In this document: in pieces, positions 55,600-64,000 of the stretch
Layout of the letters: each line of letters begins with the position of its first letter
Numbering within the stretch: position 1 is the stretch's first letter
Source of the DNA: Chrysaora quinquecirrha
Lineage: Eukaryota > Cnidaria > Scyphozoa > Semaeostomeae > Pelagiidae
Length of the DNA: 64,000 bases
Direction of reading: 5' to 3'
Assembly: GCA_014526335.1 (NCBI GenBank)
Contig: JACTAT010000029.1
Location: forward strand, 3,728,105 to 3,792,104
The notes under the pieces: model-generated
Databases searched by the model: none
The model's input: only the letters and a program-made list of their open reading frames with translations
Told to the model about the DNA's origin: nothing
Made by a program: the position numbers and the translations under genes

Positions 55600-58500
55600 G
55601 ATTATTATTATTATTATTATTATTATGACGTTTATGTTTATGTTTATCTTTATTTCTGTTTATGCGTATTTGTATTTATATTTGTCGTTATGTTTATGTC
55701 TTTGTTAATACTTATGTTTAGATTTGATGTTATTTTTTGTTGATGTTGATGTTTACATTTATGTTTATGTTTATCGTTACGATTTGGCTTATAATTAGGT
55801 TGATATTTATTCTCATACGTTAATTTATGTTTAGATTTATGACGATGTATTGTTATTATTCAGCATATACATTTTGTTCTTTCTTAATGCCTGTTTTTAT
55901 TTTTAGAACTGTGTTGTAATTCATGTTTACGTTTTCGATCACAAACTGTCGTCTTAACCATAATAATGAAAAACCAGCTTACCGCAAACCAAACAAGTGT
56001 GCCGAAAACCAAAGTTAGCAACACAACTATGGTCATTGGGGGCCAACAAGAAAGTGCAATTTGTGCAATTTTATCTCCAGCTGTTGATTTCTGATTAGTT
56101 GTTAGCAGAACAGAACCAGCACTTTGCACCACCATCAAGAACTTGTAGTCTTTTTGGAAGACGTCAACATCCTGTCTTCCATTTATGGGTAAAAAGATAT
56201 GAGCGTTTCCAGCAACCTTGCTTTTTAGTTTTTCTTCACCTGAAAGTTTGATATAAAAGGCAATGAGCTGTCGTTTCTCATAAAAACTATTAATACTTTC
56301 ATTGGTGTCAATACTTGTTCTTATGTTACTGTGACTTTCTTGGTATGAAATTTCACTTATACACTCTATTTGTTTGTTAGAACTATGGACGATTGCCTAA
56401 GCTTACAAGTACTATGGGGCCCGTTCACACTGCATTTCAGCAGTTCGCTGGCAAAGTTTGTCTAACTAATTCCGACTCCCCCGTTCATCTTGACCCCCCC
56501 TGCCAATTAGGTCCTGAATGCTGTACTGACCCCTTCTCCTATTCCAGCCCCCCAGCAATTAGGCATCCAAGTGTATTGGCATTGCGAAGGAAGGGAAGCT
56601 GTGTTGTCTGCAGGCTTGCTTAATGAACCAGCCACCTTCATCACTAGGCCTTCTTATTACTAGCACTAATGCTTTAAAATGCTTGAAAAGTATTTCAAGG
56701 TCAGGGGCGTTGCCAAGGGTAGGGGTGGGGGAGTCGGCCACATAATCATTTGCAAGATTGGTTTGGTGTATCTCCTAGACCTAACCGGAAAATGCAAAAG
56801 TGAAGGTCTTGGTTATTTTTTCTGAATTCAATTACCTAATTTCTTCTGACCACACTCTTTTGTCCCTCCAGTGTTGGACCTCTCGCAATGGCACTGCTAA
56901 AGGTGGTTGGGAAAAAACTTCGTTTGGAAGAAAGCATTTGGACTCCACGTTTTCTTTTTATAAGTACAACCTTTACAAGACACACAAGACTGAAATTTAG
57001 GTCAAAATTCTTTGCTATCTGCGAATATATTCGAGATAAGCACAAGCAAATTTCACAAGCGTGAAGACCTTGCCCGGAAACGCTTTTTAAACATGCTTTT
57101 GAGAATAGTAGGGGGGATAAGTTGGTGAAAGATAGCTTCAAAAAATAAGATACAGGCAGGCTGAAATCAAAGCCAGGTGTTATATATAAAACGTGTACTC
57201 ACTTTCAAACACGCATCGTCTTCCATCTTTAGTCTTGTTGAAAAATAACTTCACTTCACCAAGAGAATGATCAGATGACCCGTCACAAACTTGGCATATC
57301 TCTGAAGTACAATTTCTGATGAAATCGGCCAGAAAGCCTTCTGGATTATCAGCATCCCCGAAGATCAATGGTGCATTAGGATACCAGCTGACGTATACGC
57401 TCTTTGGACATCGGCAAGTCTCTAAACATAAGTAAAATTAATGTAAGAAAAATTTACTTGCCGTTCATTTTTTTTAAAGTGGCATAACACAGTAGATGGT
57501 ATTCGAACCTGAACTGTAAGACCAGATAGCCAACGACGTTTCCAATGAGCTATATAGCTCAGTTAAATCGCCGAGTAAGTCATACAGCCCAAGGCTTTCC
57601 TCTAGTTTGAATTTAAATTTTGTATTCGGGTTTGTTCAGCCTTCTTCAGCACCATACCAATTTAATATATTTGTCATTTGTTAAAAAAACTCAAAAACAG
57701 TTAAAGGGCTTCTCATGGGACCAACAAAAGTGCTTTGAAGGCCCCGAACAATTCTCTAGAATTTCTTGAATCTATGTTGAGTAGCAAGCAAACACGGCCT
57801 AGGCACACAACCAACAGAAAAGTAATCTTAAAACTAACTTTTAAATGTCAAAACAGCCAAGCGAGGCACTCTCCCTTCTTCACTCGCATTAGTAAAACAT
57901 TCAAAATTTCACCGTATGTATCCCCAGGAAGATGAAACATCTCAAAAGAGTTTCAACATGAATCGAAATTAAAATACTACAACATACCGACATATATGGG
58001 CTCGCTCTTTGGTCCTTCTCCAGCAACAGTAGACGCAGATACTTTGATTTCAACTTCTGTATAAGACTGAAATCCACTGAGAATCGCTTGGTTTGTGTAT
58101 TGAGATACAACCACTGCTTTCTCGACTTTAATGACATTTTCCACGTTCCCACGTCTAGTTTCCTTGTAATATACGGTGTACCCAATTGGGACTCCTCCAG
58201 TTTCGTTTGGCTTCAAAATATCCCATGTGACTAATATAGTACCATCTCTTGATAGTAAAGTTGCAGTCAAATTGTTAGGTGCTCGTTTTGGGACTGAAAC
58301 AAAGACAAAGGCAATTCAAGGCATACACGTTTTTTTTTATAAGAACAAAGTATATAAGAACATCAGGCTTCAGAGCCTGAAAAGTTAAGAACATGCTAAG
58401 AACATTACAAAGCTTTGTGAAGCTAGAAAAAATTAGAATTTGATTTCTTTAATGGCGCTGTCCTGTTCTCCACTCTAGAAAACAGGTAAACTATCAATCA

Positions 58501-61500
58501 TTGTGACTATCTGAAATTTTTACATGTGTTCCTCCCTTTTCGCAGCAATTAGAAAATTTGAAAAACAGCAGCTTTTAAAAAAGCAAGAAAATTAAGAACA
58601 TGTTAAGAACATTTTGAGCCTTCAAATCGAAAAAATTAAGAACATTGCATGGCTTTCTTTAATTTCAGTGTTCTTATATAAAAAAACGTGTACTTCAGCA
58701 TATGTATTGGTGGGTCATTTGACCTAGCAGGCCCCCTTGATACCATATTGTTTTTCGAAAAAGCTTGTCAGGAAAATTAAAAAAAGAAACAGAGAGGTAG
58801 AGATCTAAGTGGGAAATGCTTTGCGTTAACAGCTGCCCAAGAGGCCTCCACAACTAGGATTCTGTTTACCGATTTCAGATCACGAAGTCATGCCCTTGAG
58901 ACATCATATTTTTGTTCTAAGATACAATCTTTTTTTATAAGAATACTTTAAATTTTGCCAAGACTTGAACTTTTCCATTGTTATTCTTAAATTTCCATTG
59001 TTCTTTGGCAATTTTGAGCTTGAATATTCTTATAGACTGTATTCTTATAAAAAAAGTGTGTGCAGTACTCGTGCAGCGCTTCTTCAAGTATCAATCCAAC
59101 CCAAATTCAAATATGAATGAGAACAAATGCAGCTACAAAGTATAATCGTATGATCTGAAGTGAGTAAACATAATCCTATATGAAGGGATATTAAATGTTG
59201 CTGTACACGTTCTTGCATGTGACACCCCACTTTTCAAAAACTGGGCCGTACAGGCATGATTCAGTCTGCAAAACGGAGAATTATTTTGGCTTAGTTAAAA
59301 TGTAACATGGTCTTTTCTTATAGATAATAGGCACTAAAAATGACCACTAGAGCGATTCAAGGCAGATAAAACAAAAAACTCCAAACCATCTTCATCTGTC
59401 CGACATTGTTGCCAAGATAATGGTCCATATCCCGCATCAGTAAAAGCCGCCATGTATAACTCGTATCGAGTGAACGGTTGTAAACCTTCGAGCGTTATAT
59501 ATGTCGGAATATTTGGTGTGATAGCAATCTTCAATGGATCCTTTGAGTTGTATTCTTTATAGAATACGGTGTATCCTCTCATTGCTCCGTTCCATTGATC
59601 CGCGTTCAAATCCATCCATTCTAAGGTTAGGGTGCTGGCTGAGGAAGGAGTACATGAAAAGTTCTTTGGAGCACTGTCTGGAACTGAAAGACAACAGAAC
59701 TTAATTATGTAAAGATCTTACACATACTAAAATAATAATAAATACAAAAGTCTAATATAGCACAGATAGATACACAAGGGCGCAGATGGACATTGAAAGC
59801 ATAAAAAGCCTTGAACGACACGGTTTGCACCAATCTTTGGAAGCCTCGATAGACACTGTTTGCAACAATCTTTGGAAGCCTTGATCGACATTTTATGCAA
59901 CAAGCTTTAGAAGCCTTGATGGCCATTGTGTTCAACAAGCCTTAGAACTTGTTTTAGACATTGAATGCAACAAGCTTTAGAAGCCTTAATGACCATTGTG
60001 CCTTAGAACCCTATTGTATGCAACAAGCTTTAGAAGCCTCGATAGACATTGTATGCAACAAAAATGACAAAAATTGTCTGAACTGCAGCCATAATTTTCG
60101 AACAATATGACTTTTTATCCCTCGCTTGCTGAAAAGTAAGTAAATCAACCCTCTTCCCCCCAAAACAATGTTGTTTTGAATCCATTATGACAAGCATGCA
60201 ACAAATAACAAGTAACAAGCTCTAGAAGTATTTTCTCTTACCTCCCTGAAGTGTAATGCAATCCACATAATTACTAGGGATACCATTGCTATAATTGGTA
60301 GATGCTGCAACTCTAATTGTATACAATGAGTACATCTGAAGCATGCTGAGAACAAACTGCCTCTTTGATCTCTCTGTGGCTTTTCTTTGCCATGTTCTCT
60401 CACCGAATTTCTTGTAGAAGATGACAAAACCAGTGGTATCATTAGGAGGAGTAAAGGTCCAAGTTACAAGGATACTTGTAGAGGAAATTGCAGTAGCATT
60501 GCTAATAACTGGGGCTTCTGGTACTGGAATAGACAAGAAGGACAATATTTGAGATTACGAGATATTTTCGATATTTTCAATTGTGATTATCAGTGAGAAA
60601 CTTGAGATATTGTCAATTGTGGTATGGCACTTGTGGAAAAATCTACCCTCGTGTTCGCAGTTTATGGTGCTGAGGAAGGCTAAGGATAGCCAAAACAAAA
60701 GAACGCCAAATGGGAGGAGAGTCTTGGGCTGTGTGAGTTGGAGAGTTACTCGACGATTTCATTGAGCTCTTTAGCTGAGGGGAATCGCCGTTGGCTCTCT
60801 TATCATGCAGTCTTGTGTTCAAATCCCATCAATTGTGTTATGTATGCCCTTTGTGAGATAATGAGGGATATTAGTGGCTTACTATACGTGACAGCAATAG
60901 CAAACCATTGGTATCATTTTGAAGATTAAATTTTCATGTTTATGAAACGGTATTTTTTTAGAGAAAATCGCTGTTGAATTGATTATAGGTTGAGCTTCTG
61001 GTATTGGAGTAGATGAGAAGGACGATATTTGGCATACTAAGGATAATTATGGGTTACTGCATGTGCAAGCAATTATAAGTTCATAATAAAGGAGGTAGTA
61101 AGGTTGTAAAGAGTAATTGTGTTATTTTACTTGTTTCATGGCTTTGAAAGCATTTTTTCCAAATTGCCAGAGACAGCGGAAACATCTCTGAACATACTTG
61201 AAAGCTTGTTTTCGTTTGATATGCCTCAGAGTATAAACAAAATAAATGGCTCGAAGCACACAAGCGGATCAAACTGCACCAGTAAGACATTGTAGCCGAA
61301 TTGAAGCCATTGTGTTGTACCGCTCAAAAACTAAAACATTGTTCATCAATAGTCTCGGAAAATATGGAAAAATACCCGTTAAGGAAAAAATTTTATCAAA
61401 ATGTAGCTAACAATTACCTGTTGAGGAAATTACTCTAACCAGTTGAACAGGCATTGTGTTCAGGACACCGACATCTTCACAAGCATGTTTCAGCACGACA

Positions 61501-63874
61501 ATTTCATCTGTGGCAGACTGGCGAAAGATGACTGTGAAATTGAATGTACCATTCTCACTGTGAATAGAAGGCGACATGTTTTAAAATGAAAATTGAAAAT
61601 TTGTAGATCGTCAGGAAAAAGCTAGCCTCCGTGCCCGGGGGGGGGGGGGTACTTAGTATAATTTGGGTACGGGTATGTGCCACCCATATGGGTGGGTTTT
61701 GGGCACTGAAATTCTCTAAACATGGGTATGATTTTAACCAAAACCCCATAAAAGTGGGTGGCAAATTGAAGAAAAGTCGATAGTTTAACTTTTATTCGGT
61801 CAGAAAAGTGGCAAAATCGCGTCAAAGATGTTCGTAGTACAATATCAAGCAATAAAAAGGTCTAGAAAGTCTTATTATTCTCATATTCCGCTTATTTCTA
61901 CTCATAAAATAGGGTCAATTTCTGCAAAGGTTTACATTATAAGTGGGTGGATTTCCGAAATCTGGGCGGCACATCCCTGTCCATTCATAAGTGAAGTACC
62001 CCTCCCCGGGCCTCCGTGCAGACTCTACATTGCGGAGGCGGAAAAATGAATGGGAAAGCACCCTTTGGCTAAGAGCAGACTTTTGATAATTTTCATTATT
62101 CAGAAACAAACGAAATTAAAATCAGTGGGCAAGAAAATCATTATGATTGATCAGGAACGTGTTCAAACATTTTTTTAGACAGCTCTACACATTCATCACC
62201 TGAAATGTTTTGTCCATGTCTGACGTTGTCCAGTAAAAATTTTCAAATAGCTCTACAGAAACAAAATGTCAAATACCTTAATTCATGCAGTATAACGGCG
62301 ACAATGACATTTTCGCTATTCTCGTATAAAGCATCGATCTAAAATTCAATAGCACTTCATTCTAAGTTAAACAGAGTGCATTATAGCAACAATTCAATGC
62401 AACGCTGATAAGACAGGTGCTGAGAAGCTACAAGATCTATAAAAAAGATGAGAACTAATGGACGTTTCCAGTGGGTCAGGAGCTATTAAGGAGACTGCAA
62501 AATTGCCTTCAAGAGGAACATTGGCCATTGAGAGATTGGGTCCCGCTCTACGTGTAATATTTTTCTATTATTTCTTTCGCTTTTATTTATTATTTTCATG
62601 ATTTTAAATACACGTATAAGAAACTAAAAAATTGCCCCAGTGCTGAAAGTTTCTTAAACTTTTCACATCTATATCGGTGACATAATAACTGTATAAGAAT
62701 GCGTTTTTCACATATCGACAAGGTATTAGAAAAATAAAGTTACGCATACTCACATTATGTTTGAGTTTCTCCGCAAATGAGTTGTATTCGTGGCTGCCTT
62801 TGTACCATAATGAGTGGACAATGGTTTCATTCGTTAGTCGAACTTCTGTTGTTACATTGATAGCTTGTGAAAGAAAAAAACATATTTTCGCTGAACAATT
62901 TCTTTAAAGATCACACATTCAGAAAAAGCTCATCCCCCCTTCCAACAAAGAGCTGACCACAGAAAAACTCCTTTAAAAGATATAAAATTCTGATTACTCT
63001 GGCAATAAAGGAGCCAAAAGGGAGGCCCTAATAGTTAGATTTCCCTGCTACTGGCCAAGTCAATGGCTAAGCAATGGGCATTTTGAGTACAGTTCAAGAC
63101 AACTGGATGAGAAACAATCCATCTACTCACAATAATCTCCAGCATGACGGATCCGATTGGATCCGTACCTAAAAAGGCCACGATAGGCTTTGCGTTTTAC
63201 ACGGGTACGCATGGATCCATTCCTTTTTAGAAACGGGACCGTATCTTTTTGGGTACGCTAGGAAAGCGGACCCATTTGGATCCGTTCCCGACCCGTTCCC
63301 GTGTAAACGCAATGAAATCGTAACCATATCGTACCCGACAGGTATGGGTCTTTTGGATCCACACCTTTTTATCTCGTGTAAACGGGATCCAGATGACGTG
63401 GAACTGTGTCGAGGGCGAGAGGAGAATCATTTATCCAAGGGATCATCGATCAGAGGGTAAGAGGTCATTGCTCCGGGAGAAAAAGGAAATATCTAATTAT
63501 TTTCTTGCAAATCCAAAACTAGGAATTACTTTTTTCCTTAGAGTTTGGTTGTCTCATTAGGCCTATGTTTTTTCCAAGATTGTACAACTAGCTTTCAGTA
63601 CTGAAGTTTCTTAAATATTTTTTCACTCAGGAGCCTGGGTTTTCTTGTAGAGAGTTTCTTATAACAAAATACACGTGATGAGATCAAAGATTTAAATCAA
63701 CATACTTTTGCAGGAATGTGCATTACATGTTCGATTTCTGAGTTCTTCTCCTTCACAGTCTTTTCCACCAAAAGCAGGTAGTGGCGAGTTGCATTCCCTG
63801 AAGGTTTTCTCTTCCAGTGCCACAAGGCTGATCACAAAAAGACCATTGGGACCATGCACTGAATCCACCATGTA
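51541..63874 (-). CDS. TSP1-SEA-FN3 receptor with glutamate-receptor-like ligand-binding domain and K+-type pore (5' partial)
   Basis: Fifteen exons on the reverse strand, high to low: 63706-63874, 62754-62863, 62277-62338, 61418-61557, 60242-60523, 59387-59683, 57988-58293, 57203-57421, 55983-56239, 55070-55167, 54197-54353, 53949-54018, 53363-53631, 52337-52517, 51541-51914; about 990 residues in window. Except in the first, phases agree throughout. Order: TSP1 (FSAWSQWSFCDQPCGTG); SEA-like domain (TTEVRLTNETIVHSLWYKGS to NGTFNFTVIF); three FN3 (each with GYTVYYKE-, GYTVFYKE- or GFVIFYKK-type strand); ligand-binding lobe 1 (from CRCPKSVYVSWYPNAP); TM1 (MTIVVLLTLVFGTLVWFA); pore helix and filter TMTTVGYGD; TM2 (RLIAMIWMLIGPILSSILIG); lobe 2 (AVKANSSEYF to EYEGTFK, with acidic AALVDS); TM3 (NTIIVSMVLIVVIVALKFLV); a 125-residue cytoplasmic tail ending MASEDK. 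This is ionotropic glutamate receptor topology with a K+ channel filter. The TSP1 exon is 169 nt, so its frame breaks in an A run. Ligand and conductance unproven. Confidence 0.87.
52545..53085. repeat. composite dispersed repeat with internal tandem copies
   Basis: AAAGTATTCTATT...GGAGAAA..ACAAG.CATAT.GCAA occurs at ~52548 and again at ~52877, and AACATTGCTTGACAAGCAAA-like words repeat between them. Same family as 48600-48880. The 174-codon + strand frame across it is not a gene. Confidence 0.6.
55240..55800. repeat. TTTATG hexanucleotide and ATT trinucleotide microsatellites
   Basis: TGTTTATG units with TCTATG variants at ~55240-55460, pure ATT triplets at ~55548-55625, then further TTTATG units to ~55800. 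They occupy the receptor intron just before the pore exon, and no coding sequence is present. Confidence 0.95.
56440..56580. repeat. C-rich dispersed repeat, second copy
   Basis: Shares CAAAGTTTGTCTAACTAATT.CGA.TCCCCC and CCCCCAGCAATTAGGCATCC-like words with 8020-8175. Unknown class. Confidence 0.45.
57485..57560 (-). mobile_element. tRNA-like SINE fragment
   Basis: On the reverse strand, TAGCTCATTGG (A box) and GGTTCGAATACC (B box) are spaced as in a tRNA. The ends do not pair, so it is not a functional tRNA gene. In a receptor intron. Confidence 0.45.
58324..58692. mobile_element. MITE, TTATAAGAAC family, TA target duplication
   Basis: Ends CACGTTTTTTTTATAAGAAC (58326) and GTTCTTATATAAAAAAACGTG (ending 58690) are inverted, 365 bp apart, and flanked by TA on both sides, as for Tc1/mariner-type elements. 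The interior repeats the words AAGAACAT and TTAAGAAC. No transposase. Confidence 0.75.
58926..59060. mobile_element. short relative of the TTATAAGAAC MITE
   Basis: TTTTTTTATAAGAATAC at the left and GTATTCTTATAAAAAAAG at the right are inverted. Only ~135 bp, probably internally deleted. Confidence 0.65.
59800..60062. repeat. minisatellite of CAACAAGCTTTAGAAGCC units
   Basis: TGCAACAAGCTTTAGAAGCC, followed by TTGATGGCCATTGT or CTCGATAGACATTGTA, repeats about five to six times with a ~40-60 bp period in a receptor intron. Confidence 0.8.
60680..60860 (+). mobile_element. SINE-like repeat, family D (second copy)
   Basis: See 40345-40510. This copy has a clearer B-box-like GTGTTCAAATCCC near 60817. 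Confidence 0.5.
61626..62018. mobile_element. non-autonomous DNA transposon with 8-bp target duplication
   Basis: CCTCCGTG occurs exactly at 61626-61633 and 62011-62018, flanking a 377-bp element whose ends (CCCGGGGGG...GGTACTT; AAGTACCCCTCCCCGGG) are inverted. GGGTA.GG.ATGTGCC.CCCA words also pair between the arms. An 8-bp duplication fits hAT-like transposition. Inserted just outside the SEA exon 61418-61557 in the receptor gene. Confidence 0.8.
63125..63410. repeat. GGATCC-rich foldback-like repeat
   Basis: GGATCCGT/ACGGATCC words recur. TTGCGTTTTACACGGGTACG pairs imperfectly with CGTTCCCGTGTAAACGCAA. In the receptor intron between the TSP1 and SEA exons; probably a non-autonomous transposon. 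Confidence 0.55.
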
Positions 63875-64000
63875 CTATGGAATAAAAATTGAATGTTTTT
63901 CACTTAATAGAATATATTGCAGACTTGCAGACTATGAAATCTCTTGTGCATGTACTCTTCGATGCTAAATAAACTGGGGGTCTAAACGAAAGGGGAGGGG

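Noticed and set aside
55156..55743. Low-complexity frames (Met/Phe, Tyr/Val, Leu/Cys repeats)
   Set aside because: Translations of TTTATG and ATT microsatellites in a receptor intron.
62605..63675. One large MITE bounded by ACACGTATAAGAAACT and AGTTTCTTATAACAAAATACACGT
   Set aside because: The interval contains a SEA exon of the receptor, so the two ends are more likely unrelated fragments of the TTATAAGAAC family.

Overview
This is eukaryotic, animal DNA: AT-rich, with genes split by GT-AG introns and many small transposon relics, SINEs and microsatellites. The protein set (astacin with TSP1 and MAM domains, a Mab-21/cGAS-like protein, PPT1, a TSP1/SEA/FN3 receptor channel, a Penelope-like retroelement) points to a marine invertebrate. 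I think an anthozoan cnidarian is most likely, but that is inference. Nothing looks bacterial or viral.

Layout. 390-2315 (+): last exon of a Mab-21/cGAS-like nucleotidyltransferase-fold protein that keeps the acidic catalytic triad. 2664-3197: LINE 3' end. 4532-7698 (+): a three-exon gene for a 79-residue type I membrane protein I do not recognise. 9780-27107: about 17 kb of a ~190/196-bp satellite, roughly 88 copies, ending in GAT-type microsatellite. 28871-36412 (+): PPT1, a lysosomal palmitoyl-protein thioesterase, in ten exons, with a one-base frameshift in exon 7 and a duplicated terminal exon separated by a Penelope-like fragment. 36413-39844: repeats only. 39845-50853 (+): a complete 14-exon secreted astacin metalloprotease (744 residues: signal peptide, propeptide, astacin domain, three TSP1, MAM, and a Cys-rich C-terminal domain), with one TSP1 exon recently duplicated. 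51541-63874 (-): fifteen exons of a membrane receptor (TSP1, SEA, three FN3, a two-lobed glutamate-receptor-like ligand-binding module) whose pore carries the K+ channel signature TVGYGD. Its 5' end lies beyond the window.

The genes do not form an operon or an obvious shared pathway; each is an independent transcription unit. The astacin and receptor genes are tail to tail, about 690 bp apart. The most interesting item is the receptor: a ligand-gated channel of the GluR0 type with a K+-type filter, built onto an adhesion-type ectodomain. Exon boundaries were assigned by hand from splice consensus, reading-phase continuity and family similarity. No alignment, gene-finder or transcript evidence was available.
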